Positions 1 to 5,507 of a DNA stretch of 7,075 nt are shown here, piece after piece. Below the pieces are notes generated by a model. It did no database searches and was not told the DNA's origin. It saw only the letters and a list, made by a program, of their open reading frames with translations. The stretch's first letter is position 1. The number at the start of each line of letters is the position of its first letter. The stretch spans positions 2,967 through 10,041 of the forward strand of contig DFGM01000124.1 in the NCBI GenBank assembly GCA_002371755.1. The letters run 5' to 3'. Source of the stretch: Verrucomicrobia bacterium UBA3750. Lineage in GTDB: Bacteria > Verrucomicrobiota > Kiritimatiellia > RFP12 > UBA1067. Made by a program: the position numbers and the translations under genes.

Positions 1-116
1 CGCTCTGCGTAGGGGGATACTCGTCTCATCACTCGCGAGAGTGGGGAGCGGGAAATGTTGCCAGTGTGGAAATGTTGCCAGTGCCAATTCCAATTTCCAA
101 TGAAAGGATCGCAAGC
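1..116 (+). repeat. Junction element 1 (left end cut by window)
   Basis: This is the first of six related junction elements. Bases 1-48 match 4481-4528 at 44 of 48 positions, and bases 54-108 match 5532-5586 at 53 of 55. The second part contains AATGTTGCCAGTG twice (54-66 and 71-83, a 17-base period). The element ends in AATGAAAGGA plus 8 bases before the GTG start of the next gene, and its TGA (101-103) closes the upstream leader frame. The seven-base arms needed for a strong terminator are not present. Confidence 0.8.
2..103 (+). CDS. 3' part of a leader mini-ORF (5' end outside window)
   Basis: Read in the frame used by the other junction elements, this stretch is open from the window edge to the TGA at 101-103. 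It encodes ALRRG-ILVSSLARVG-SGK followed by CCQCGNVASANSNFQ. The blocks ALRRG and ILVSSLAREG recur at 4481-4525, and CCQCGNVASANSN recurs at 5534-5572, in the same frame each time. No function is recognised. It could be a translated leader that delivers ribosomes to the next gene, or the decayed end of a duplicated gene. Frame conservation is seen directly; translation is inferred. Confidence 0.4.
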   Translation, partial: ALRRGILVSSLARVGSGKCCQCGNVASANSNFQ

Positions 117-902
117 GTGAAGAAGGAAAACGATTTGCCGAAGATGCCGTGGACGGTGCGCGTGCCGATGTTGGAATTGTATGCCCTTGCCGCTTTTTGT
201 GTCGGCTATGCTGTTTACCTGACCAGCCCTTTAACGGCAATGTATGAAGGATTCCTGCTGTTCTTCGCCTTGATTCTTTTCTGGTTTGGCCATGGCTTGC
301 AACGAGGTCGTGAGGATGTTGTGAAGTTGCTTGTCGTTTGGGTGGTGATTTGCAGTGCTCATGGAGCGTGCTTCTCTTTTGTTGTCTCGCAAAACATGAT
401 CGTTGGCTGCACCGTTTTGACTCTCGCCATCCCACTGCTGCTTGTGTGCCTCCCATCAGCTAGGCGATGGTTCGCGGCGGCGGATGCGATGCGGTCGAAT
501 AAAAAATCTCCATCGGGCTGCCTTGGCGTTACGGCAAGAGTTCTTGTATGGGTTGCTTCCGTCCCAATTGCATTTGCTGTGCTTATTGCATTACTGGAAG
601 TTCCTTCCTTCGATGCCGCCTCGTGCCTTGTGAAATACGAGAACAAAGAGGCGTTGATTTTGAACGAGGCGGAACAAGTAACCAAGACCTTTGACTTCAC
701 GCAGGACGGCACAAACTACACGGCGATAGTCTTAAAGCCTATCGGCGCACTTTCATCCGGACCTGCGCTACTTATTGCGGACGCCACGGGTCACATCATC
801 GACCGTTGCCACGACTACGGCGATAATATGCGATTCCGCGAACGCTGGGCTTTTTCATGGAAAGACTTCCGCAAGGAAGATGGGAAAGGAGAAGCAAGAT
901 GA
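117..902 (+). CDS. Five-helix membrane protein, unknown function
   Basis: The protein has 261 residues if it starts at GTG 117, which has AAAGGA (103-108) 8 bases upstream. The same AATGAAAGGA-N8-start layout occurs before the genes at 2102, 2781, 3368 and 5595. The frame stays open upstream to GTG 66 (EMLPVPIPI...), but that part lies in repeat sequence and has no binding site. Hydrophobic segments lie near residues 17-36, 43-59, 68-89, 95-112 and 140-161. A soluble tail of about 100 residues follows, with the conserved-looking stretch GPALLIADATGHIIDR. No known family is recognised. The last residues, KGEAR, are encoded by a junction sequence also seen at 4537-4556. The stop overlaps the next start (ATGA at 899-902), so the two genes are probably translationally coupled. 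Confidence 0.8.
   Translation: MKKENDLPKMPWTVRVPMLELYALAAFCVGYAVYLTSPLTAMYEGFLLFFALILFWFGHGLQRGREDVVKLLVVWVVICSAHGACFSFVVSQNMIVGCTVLTLAIPLLLVCLPSARRWFAAADAMRSNKKSPSGCLGVTARVLVWVASVPIAFAVLIALLEVPSFDAASCLVKYENKEALILNEAEQVTKTFDFTQDGTNYTAIVLKPIGALSSGPALLIADATGHIIDRCHDYGDNMRFRERWAFSWKDFRKEDGKGEAR
880..902 (+). promoter_or_regulatory. Stop-SD-start junction, KGEAR type
   Basis: AAAGGAGAAGCAAGATGA holds the ribosome binding site for the 899 gene, the stop of the 117 gene and the ATGA overlap. Almost the same string (AAAGGAGAAGCGAGATGA) precedes the gene at 4553. In both places it is also read as the C-terminal residues KGEAR of the frame before it. Confidence 0.7.
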
Positions 903-1537
903 AGCTAAACTATGAGTTTGGGCTTCTGGCGCAGGATTGCCCACTGATGTCGCGGGAACTTGTCAGACCGTGGCGACTTGCCGCGCTTGCCATCGGCATC
1001 GGCATCCTCATCGCCGGGTCGCACCTTACGCCGTCCACCGACTGGGACTATCCAATCTGCTTCGTCATGGGGCTTTGGGCGTATGTTTTCGCACCGTGGA
1101 CGGTGAGGGCGATAGTCTATCTCGATTTGAAGCGGCTTCCGCTGGCGTGGCTTTTCGCGTGGGCGGGGATAGACGGCGTCTATTCGCTCTACTGGTGGCT
1201 TCGCGGCTTCGACGCATTGCAGGCGTTTCGCGGCCCGAACATCGCCTACAGCGCACCGCTCTATTTCATATTCGGCCTCGCGATGAACCTCCGCCTTGTG
1301 CGTTACGACGCACCGCAGGGCATTTGCGGAGACTTGGTTGACTCGGTGCGCAAACATTGGGTATTTGTCGAACGCTACACGCTTCGGCTTATTCTTAGCG
1401 CATTTCTCGCGGTGCTGTTCATCATGCTGTTCTTCGTCGCCACAGGACAATACCGCATCGCATTCTCCGGCGGCAAAATCACCGTAGAGCAGAAACAATT
1501 AACCGACAACTCAACCACCGAAAGAAGCAACTCATGA
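899..1537 (+). CDS. Polytopic membrane protein, unknown function
   Basis: The protein has 212 residues from ATG 899, which has AAAGGAG (884-890) in good position and overlaps the upstream stop by ATGA. The frame is open further upstream to 857, but that start lies inside the previous gene and has no binding site. Hydrophobic stretches near residues 25-41, 50-75, 82-101, 118-134 and 162-181 suggest about five membrane helices, with a short polar C-terminus. The first 24 residues, MKLNYEFGLLAQDCP and onward, are polar and lack a signal peptide. No family is recognised. The final residues TTERSNS are encoded by the junction element (1517-1537). The closely similar tail TERSNL ends the unrelated protein at 4984-5319, so the original 3' end has probably been replaced. 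Confidence 0.8.
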   Translation: MKLNYEFGLLAQDCPLMSRELVRPWRLAALAIGIGILIAGSHLTPSTDWDYPICFVMGLWAYVFAPWTVRAIVYLDLKRLPLAWLFAWAGIDGVYSLYWWLRGFDALQAFRGPNIAYSAPLYFIFGLAMNLRLVRYDAPQGICGDLVDSVRKHWVFVERYTLRLILSAFLAVLFIMLFFVATGQYRIAFSGGKITVEQKQLTDNSTTERSNS

Positions 1538-1634
1538 AGCCCTTTGCACGAATCATCCTCGTCTCATCCCTCGTGCTCGCGGCGGTGAATGGGATAGTAG
1601 CCACAAAGGACAACAAAGAAAGGGAACGGCAATG
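1517..1634 (+). repeat. Junction element 2
   Basis: This element begins ACCGAAAGAAGCAACTCATGA. That matches the starts of elements 3 (3275) and 5 (5299), with one change in the binding site (AAAGAAG instead of AAAGGAG). It continues with ATCCTCGTCTCATCCCTCG (1553-1571), shared with element 4 (4496-4514). The rest, to the next gene, is unique. It carries a complete mini-ORF overlapping genes on both sides. Confidence 0.8.
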
Positions 1635-1635
1635 A
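1534..1635 (+). CDS. 33-residue leader mini-ORF, signal-peptide-like
   Basis: The peptide starts MKPFARIILVSSLVLAA and continues VNGIVATKDNKERERQ. A basic start followed by a hydrophobic stretch (residues 7-18) resembles a signal peptide or a single membrane helix. It overlaps the upstream stop (ATGA, 1534-1537) and the downstream start (ATGA, 1632-1635), so all three frames are chained. Compared with the copy at 3292, codons 2 and 3 differ only synonymously (AAG/AAA, CCC/CCA), which favours real translation. Its role could be ribosome hand-off, or it could be a small membrane peptide. It is the longest intact example that is not built from obvious repeats. Confidence 0.5.
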   Translation: MKPFARIILVSSLVLAAVNGIVATKDNKERERQ

Positions 1636-2027
1636 AAAAGATTAAAATCGAAGCAGCTGAATTCATTTCGTCAGATGCAACGCCAGAACTAATTAAAGAA
1701 CTTGTTGCGGACGACTCAAAACGGGGCGAGTTCATGATTCTAGATGATGGCAAAGATTTCGTTCAGATTGCTGGAGACGATGGCGATGATGGTTTCACGT
1801 TGGAATATGGTGATGATGGCGTTGTTCAACATTGCAAGCGGCTTATCTCCCGTGCCGAGGCGGAATCTGTTTTCTTGGAATATATTGATGGCTTGAGAAG
1901 TTGGCGATCTAGGTTTGAGTGGGAAAATGTAGAGCCTACGAAAGCAATTTTTCCATTCGTTGCAGTTCTTATTGTTCTGGCAGGTTTGGTTGCAACTGTG
2001 CTGCTTTTGATATTTGGAGAGTATTGA
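1632..2027 (+). CDS. Acidic protein with C-terminal membrane anchor
   Basis: The protein has 131 residues from ATG 1632, with AAAGGGA upstream inside the preceding mini-ORF. Residues 1-100 are soluble and acidic, with aspartate-glycine clusters around residues 38-63 (GDDGDDGFTLEYGDDG) and a tryptophan-rich end (WRSRFEWE, residues 91-98). Residues 105-128 form one hydrophobic helix, so the protein is probably tail-anchored with its main domain in the cytoplasm. The pattern of FMIL..., FVQIAG, FTLEYGD and WRSRFEWE reminds me of uncharacterised or immunity-like proteins of planctomycete and verrucomicrobial genomes, usually without the anchor. That is recollection, not a database match. Confidence 0.8.
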   Translation: MKKIKIEAAEFISSDATPELIKELVADDSKRGEFMILDDGKDFVQIAGDDGDDGFTLEYGDDGVVQHCKRLISRAEAESVFLEYIDGLRSWRSRFEWENVEPTKAIFPFVAVLIVLAGLVATVLLLIFGEY

Positions 2028-2098
2028 TATTCAACCGCAGTCTATGTTTTGTGCCGTTTGTGTTCTTTGTGGCAAAAACAAATAATGAAAGAAAAGCT
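2028..2098 (+). repeat. 71-base intergenic gap with a 9-base triplicate
   Basis: The gap contains three successive 9-base units with core TTTGTG (2047-2073: TTTTGTGCC, GTTTGTGTT, CTTTGTGGC), followed by the AATGAAAGAA start module of the next gene. No strong terminator is seen. The GTGCC...GGCAAAA part can pair only imperfectly. Confidence 0.4.
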
Positions 2099-2764
2099 AT
2101 GATGAAGAAAATGATGAAGGCGGTGGGGCGGTTCATGTATTGCACATGGTATGGCGCGGCGGTCGTGTTTGTCGCCGTCGCCGCCGTATTGTGTGGCTTG
2201 CAGTTCGCCAACTGCTGCATGGAAGACCTTGTGCCCTGGCCGAAGGATATCCACATTCTCATTATGTTTGCGGCGGTCGCCAATATTGGCGTTGCGATGA
2301 TTGTTTCGCTCTGCCGACGCAAATGGGCTCGGGCGTTCGGGCTGCTGGTGCTTTGCGTCGTGACGTATGTATGCTTTGCGTTCGTCGCGTTTATTTCGTA
2401 TTGCGTCCCGACGCGAATGGTCACGCCGCCGAGTCGCGAATGGACGGAGGCGACCATTTGCCAGCCTTCCGCAATCGAATACGACAATTTGACATTTCTT
2501 GGCGGAATCTCGACGAGAGAGACTGTTGCTGTATTTGCCGTCGCGGACACACCACTCGACAAATCGCGCTTCGTCGAAGGTTCGCCTTGGGTGGACGAGG
2601 TCGGCGACAAGGCACTCGCCAGCTATCGGAGGATAATGGCGTTTTGCCGCATTGATGTTCCTTTGCCGGATGACGCCGCGCTTTCGTATTGCGACGGCAG
2701 GGAGGGCAACATAACGCTCATCGAAGCAAACGGCAAGACATATCTCGTCTATGAGCGGTTGTAA
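2099..2764 (+). CDS. Three-helix membrane protein with soluble C-terminal domain
   Basis: The protein has 221 residues from ATG 2099. ATG 2102 is equally good and aligns with the start of the 5595 gene. The frame is open back to 1919, but that part overlaps the previous gene. Membrane helices lie near residues 16-36, 51-71 and 79-101; residues 107-221 look soluble and probably extracytoplasmic. No family is recognised. Forty bases across the start (2084-2123) match the start of the 5595 gene at 35 positions, giving both the opening MKKMM although the proteins are otherwise unrelated. The stop TAATGA runs into the binding site of the next gene. Confidence 0.78.
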   Translation: MMKKMMKAVGRFMYCTWYGAAVVFVAVAAVLCGLQFANCCMEDLVPWPKDIHILIMFAAVANIGVAMIVSLCRRKWARAFGLLVLCVVTYVCFAFVAFISYCVPTRMVTPPSREWTEATICQPSAIEYDNLTFLGGISTRETVAVFAVADTPLDKSRFVEGSPWVDEVGDKALASYRRIMAFCRIDVPLPDDAALSYCDGREGNITLIEANGKTYLVYERL

Positions 2765-2780
2765 TGAAAGGAAGCGACCC

Positions 2781-3272
2781 ATGAAGAAAATTATGATAGG
2801 GTTGGGTTTCGTGGCGGTTGGCGTCTTGGGTTGCAGCAGGGAAGACCTGAAAAACAAGGAGGATGAAATGGAAAAAGTAGAATTGAATCTGACAAAGGAG
2901 TGCAAGTTGCTAGTCGATAACGCCACGGAGAGTGACGTATCGATAGTGGTTGACACCGGCGAATTCACCCCGACGCTTTACGTGCACGATGGAGCCAAGG
3001 GGACGTTCTATACGCTGGCAGGGACAGATTCGCGTGAAGGTCTCTGCGAAATGGCGCGGGGCGTGATCAATGCCGACCCGAACATAAAGGCGTATCTGCT
3101 TGACTACATGCTGAATGGCGAATCGCAGGGCGGAAGAAAGGCGGTGTTGATAATGGAGACTGCCGCGAAGAGCGACGCAAAGGTGACGGCACTTGCTTTC
3201 GCGTGCGACCTTGACACAAAGGCGGTCGAATGTTCCTATCTCCCCAACGGGCCTGCTACGCTTTTCAACTGA
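2781..3272 (+). CDS. Putative secreted lipoprotein, unknown function
   Basis: The protein has 163 residues from ATG 2781, with AATGAAAGGA 18 bases upstream. An in-frame ATG at 2751 lies inside the previous gene and is unlikely to be used. The N-terminus MKKIMIGLGFVAVGVLGC is a typical lipoprotein signal with lipobox VLGC, so Cys18 would be lipidated and the protein tethered to a membrane outside the cytoplasm. The linker SREDLKNKEDEMEK is charged. The rest is an alternating strand/helix domain with Cys35, Cys83, Cys138 and Cys147 also present (positions approximate). No family is recognised. The bases around its start resemble those of the 2099 and 5595 genes. Confidence 0.78.
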   Translation: MKKIMIGLGFVAVGVLGCSREDLKNKEDEMEKVELNLTKECKLLVDNATESDVSIVVDTGEFTPTLYVHDGAKGTFYTLAGTDSREGLCEMARGVINADPNIKAYLLDYMLNGESQGGRKAVLIMETAAKSDAKVTALAFACDLDTKAVECSYLPNGPATLFN

Positions 3273-3274
3273 TT

Positions 3275-3367
3275 ACCGAAAGGAGCAACCCATGAAACCA
3301 TTTGCACGAATGATCCTCGTCACTTCCCTCGCGCGAGAAGGAAGAGGAGAATGAAAGGAACAAAACA
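3275..3367 (+). repeat. Junction element 3
   Basis: ACCGAAAGGAGCAACCCATGA opens the element. It is followed by the MKPFARMILVTSL leader, a CTCGCGCGAG palindrome (3329-3338) flanked by CTTCC and GGAAG, then AATGAAAGGA (3350-3359) placed 8 bases before the next ATG. Here the element does not overlap the upstream gene, whose stop is at 3270-3272. Confidence 0.75.
3292..3354 (+). CDS. 20-residue leader mini-ORF
   Basis: It encodes MKPFARMILVTSLAREGRGE and stops at the TGA inside AATGAAAGGA, so stop and binding site are fused. It has its own AAAGGAG at 3279-3285. Relative to element 4 it joins block MKPFxR directly to block ILVSSLAREG, in frame. Function unknown; possibly it couples translation of the 3368 gene to the message upstream. 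Confidence 0.45.
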   Translation: MKPFARMILVTSLAREGRGE

Positions 3368-4387
3368 ATGGGAATAAGTAATCATGATGAGATTGCCACT
3401 GACACGCCAAAACGCAAACGAGTGGTCGGCGTGTGGCGCATAGGCGGCGGCATTGTAATGTTGGCAGTCATAGCGCTACTTTCGCAACTCATAGGCAATC
3501 CCGGCACAGGAGGAACTGTTGGGATTGTGATGTTTGGGGTGTTCTGCTCAATAGGATTTATTGCGCTTGTGCTGGTTGTATCAGAAATCGTTGCGTTCGT
3601 GTGGCCTGCGTGGGCCGCGAAAGCTCGCAGATGCGCCGCGCTTGTAATCCTCTTTGCGGCGGCGGCGATTCTGCTGGCGTTTGGCATTCTCGGCGTAGTA
3701 AAGTCCTCTTTCACCGGATGGCGCAAGATGCTTACATCTTTCGTTGCACTTGCAGGCGGCATATTCTGTGTCTTTTATGCCGCGTTGTATGCCATGACAG
3801 TTCATGCGCAACGCAAAAACAGAATCTCGCCACAATCTTACTCCAATGTCGAACTCAGGCGAGTGAAATCTTCCGGTGCGTTTTGGTGTGCTTCTGCAAT
3901 TGCGTTGTTGCTGATGTTGTGCTCTTTCGATTTTAACAAACCGAAAGAGGTGATCTATGTCTTGGCATTCGTTGGTTATGTGTTATGGTTATTAGCTAAA
4001 ACCCTCAAAGAAAACAGGCGCGACCGTGCGAGACCTCACTACCGCGTGCGCATCACGTCGTCTGGGATGCGGCCAGGCGCGACAGTTCGCGTCGATTATG
4101 AGTTTGAAGGCGACAGTGCGCCAAAGTCATTAGCGGTGTATGTGCTTCAGCGTGATGCGATGCTCGGCCGCCTCCCGAAGAAACAAGACGAGGAGAATAC
4201 GCCGGAACGCGAGGATTGTGTGTTTGCTACGGATTCCCCGGAAGAACTTCGCTATGGCCACTTCTCTTTCACGATTCCCGATGCCATAGAATCCGAACGC
4301 ATCAATTGGGAACTCGCTTTTGCATATTCGTCTTCATCTGACGCCAACGAGAATGTCGTCTGGGATAATTTCACCCTCGCTCTTTGA
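3368..4387 (+). CDS. Six-helix membrane protein with beta-rich C-terminal domain
   Basis: The protein has 339 residues from ATG 3368, supported by AAAGGA 8 bases upstream. The polar start (KRKR at 15-18) is followed by hydrophobic segments near residues 22-42, 51-78, 87-111, 121-146, 171-186 and 194-211. Residues 222-339 form a soluble domain of alternating strands. In it, a G-x-T-V-R-V stretch (residues 237-242) and FTIPDAIESERINWEL (301-316) recall the arrestin-like sandwich found at the end of some DUF3592-type membrane proteins. That likeness is tentative and no family is certain. The stop TGA at 4385-4387 precedes element 4. TTAGCTAAA and other less common codons around 3985-4005 are slightly more AT-rich than the flanks. 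Confidence 0.82.
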   Translation: MGISNHDEIATDTPKRKRVVGVWRIGGGIVMLAVIALLSQLIGNPGTGGTVGIVMFGVFCSIGFIALVLVVSEIVAFVWPAWAAKARRCAALVILFAAAAILLAFGILGVVKSSFTGWRKMLTSFVALAGGIFCVFYAALYAMTVHAQRKNRISPQSYSNVELRRVKSSGAFWCASAIALLLMLCSFDFNKPKEVIYVLAFVGYVLWLLAKTLKENRRDRARPHYRVRITSSGMRPGATVRVDYEFEGDSAPKSLAVYVLQRDAMLGRLPKKQDEENTPEREDCVFATDSPEELRYGHFSFTIPDAIESERINWELAFAYSSSSDANENVVWDNFTLAL

Positions 4388-4398
4388 ACAATTCAACC

Positions 4399-4552
4399 AA
4401 TGAAAGGAACACCCCACGAAACCATTTGTACGAATCAACTTGTCCTCCGTTTTATCCTCCGTAGCCTTGGCGAAGGGGGACGCTCTGCGTAGGGGGATCC
4501 TCGTCTCATCCCTCGCGCGAGAGGGGAGAAGGAATGCGAAAGGAGAAGCGAG
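4399..4552 (+). repeat. Junction element 4, longest internal copy
   Basis: It starts AATGAAAGGAACACCCC, shared with element 6 (5489-5503). It contains ATCAACTTGTCCTCCG (4433-4448), shared with element 5, and GCGAAGGGGGA/GCGTAGGGGGA in a 17-base direct repeat (4470-4480, 4487-4497). Bases 4481-4528 match the left edge of the window, with ATCCTCGTCTCATCCCTCG inside and the palindrome CTCGCGCGAG (4512-4521). It ends with the KGEAR-type junction. It carries more of the shared blocks than any other copy and may be closest to the full-length form. Confidence 0.8.
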
Positions 4553-4556
4553 ATGA
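4416..4556 (+). pseudogene. Leader mini-ORF with ATG changed to ACG
   Basis: At the position of the usual ATG this copy has ACG, followed by 46 codons to a TGA overlapping the next start. The encoded blocks are KPFVRI, NLSS, VLSSVALAKGD, ALRRG, ILVSSLAREG and RRNAKGEAR. The frame is intact despite the start change, so either the loss is recent, ACG is used weakly, or the frame is not under selection. The binding site AAAGGA is kept at 4403-4408. Confidence 0.5.
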
Positions 4557-4987
4557 TTGATAGCGTGATAGAAAAGCCGATTGACAAGATACGGTATCCG
4601 AATGTCACGAAAAAGACAAGACGGTTCTTGACATTCTTGAATATTGAGGTCGTGGCTCTATTCGTAGTTCTTGTGACGGCTGACAAGCTAATGCCTTCGG
4701 ACGCAAGACCGCACCCCGTGATACTAGCGTCGGTATTCTCGTTGCTGGCGATAATAAACATAGTGGCCTGGTACCGCGCCGCCAAGAAAGACGCAAGATG
4801 CTGTCATTGCGACAGCCCAATGCCGTTGGATTCGTTGAAATGGCGCTTGATCGCATCTGGTCTGCTGCCTGTATGCAAGAGATGCCGCGCCATCGTCGGC
4901 GCGGAGTTCATAAAGCCCTTGCCCGACAATCCTGCAAATCATGTTAATCCAGTCATCGAAACCCCTGCCGAAAGGAGCGAAAAATGA
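4553..4987 (+). CDS. Two-helix membrane protein with zinc ribbon
   Basis: The protein has 144 residues from ATG 4553, with AAAGGAG at 4539-4545. Helices lie near residues 28-44 and 56-74. They are followed by a basic segment and Cys83-x2-Cys86 ... Cys108-x2-Cys111, a four-cysteine pattern typical of a structural zinc ribbon, which by the positive-inside rule would face the cytoplasm. It is likely a protein-protein or nucleic-acid contact module, but no family is recognised. The end, PAERSEK, is read from the binding-site linker of the next gene. Its stop overlaps the next ATG (ATGA, 4984-4987). Confidence 0.8.
   Translation: MIDSVIEKPIDKIRYPNVTKKTRRFLTFLNIEVVALFVVLVTADKLMPSDARPHPVILASVFSLLAIINIVAWYRAAKKDARCCHCDSPMPLDSLKWRLIASGLLPVCKRCRAIVGAEFIKPLPDNPANHVNPVIETPAERSEK
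4968..4987 (+). promoter_or_regulatory. Stop-SD-start junction, ERSEK type
   Basis: CCGAAAGGAGCGAAAAATGA combines AAAGGAG, the stop of the 4553 gene and the start of the 4984 gene. It resembles the opening of junction elements 2, 3 and 5 (CCGAAAGGAGCAACCCATGA) but has no MKPF mini-ORF after it. Confidence 0.65.
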
Positions 4988-5319
4988 TTAGAATTCCAGT
5001 TCATTCTAAATTGGCGAAGATGCCTTTGCGAGAGAGGTTCTCTTGGGCGTTGTCTAACGTTTGGGGCGTTGGGTTCGCGTTGTTCACGATTTGGTTTTAT
5101 GTTCCATATTGCCGTAGGCGCATCAATCAAAACAACGGACGGGATGCCGTCCTTTGGAGGGTTTCACTTGGCGCATCAGCCGTGTTCTTTGTTTATCAAC
5201 TGATAGCCGCAACGTTTGTCGTATGGGGAATGTCCACACTTCCACATAAAGGCGGTCATTCAACGGATGCCCAAAATAACGGCGATGTACTGCAAATCAC
5301 CGAAAGGAGCAACCTATGA
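4984..5319 (+). CDS. Small two-helix membrane protein, unknown function
   Basis: The protein has 111 residues from ATG 4984, overlapping the previous stop by ATGA. The start is amphipathic and basic (residues 1-20). Helices near residues 24-42 and 60-83 are joined by a basic loop (CRRRINQNNGRD), suggesting that the loop faces the cytoplasm. The polar tail ends TERSNL, encoded by the opening of junction element 5. The stop overlaps the MKPF start at 5316. No family is recognised. Confidence 0.78.
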   Translation: MIRIPVHSKLAKMPLRERFSWALSNVWGVGFALFTIWFYVPYCRRRINQNNGRDAVLWRVSLGASAVFFVYQLIAATFVVWGMSTLPHKGGHSTDAQNNGDVLQITERSNL

Positions 5320-5503
5320 AACCCTTTGCACTAATCAACTTGTCCTCCGCCGCTCTGGGTAGGGGGAGCGGGAATGGAATGTACAATTATCCAGTATCCA
5401 ATATCCAGTATCCATTATTCAATGATGGCGGGGCAAATTGGATATTGGCTGTTGGCTGTTGGATATTTGCACATTTCCACATTCTACAAGAAAGGAACAC
5501 CCC
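5299..5503 (+). repeat. Junction element 5 with a secondary repeat insert
   Basis: ACCGAAAGGAGCAACCTATGA and the MKPF leader are followed by ATCAACTTGTCCTCCG (as element 4) and CGCTCTGGGTAGGGGGAGCGGGAA. The latter looks like element 1 lacking 30 bases between two GGGGA copies. Bases 5381-5480 are a different, AT-rich repeat insert. The segment then runs into element 6, whose binding site is AAAGGA at 5491-5496. Confidence 0.75.
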
Positions 5504-5507
5504 ATGA
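5316..5507 (+). CDS. 63-residue leader mini-ORF extended by repeat insert
   Basis: The open frame starts MKPFALINLSS, passes AALGRGSGNG and then reads through the AT-rich repeat (MYNYPVSNIQYPLFND). It ends in ILQERNTP, read from the next binding site. The ATGA overlaps at both ends (5316-5319 and 5504-5507) keep it in the stop-start chain. Only the first 21 residues resemble other leaders. The remainder is repeat-derived and unlikely to be a functional protein. Confidence 0.35.
   Translation: MKPFALINLSSAALGRGSGNGMYNYPVSNIQYPLFNDGGANWILAVGCWIFAHFHILQERNTP
5389..5448. repeat. AT-rich direct and inverted repeats
   Basis: ATCCAGTATCCA occurs at 5389-5400 and 5403-5414 (14-base period). CCAATATCCA (5398-5407) is exactly complementary to TGGATATTGG (5439-5448), giving a 10-bp stem around a 31-base loop. 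The two GGCTGTT copies just after continue the repetitive character. Confidence 0.65.

Noticed and set aside
28..47. Covarying RNA hairpin in elements 1 and 4
   Set aside because: Both copies can fold around CTCGCG, but the pairing register shifts between them, so the base changes are not true compensatory pairs.
66..116. Use of GTG 66 or ATG 72 as start of the first gene
   Set aside because: The added residues (EMLPVPIPI...) are encoded by a repeat that also precedes the unrelated 5595 gene; no binding site precedes them.
1919..2098. N-terminal extension of the 2099 gene
   Set aside because: It overlaps the preceding gene in another frame, has no binding site, and the shared AATGAAAG start module marks 2099/2102 as the start.
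2042..2968. Long minus-strand open frame (308 codons)
   Set aside because: It lies opposite two plus-strand genes that have good binding sites, membrane helices and a lipobox; the minus frame shows no such support.
4580..4640. TTGACA boxes inside the 4553 gene as internal promoters
   Set aside because: No matching -10 box at suitable spacing, and they fall within a well-supported coding frame.
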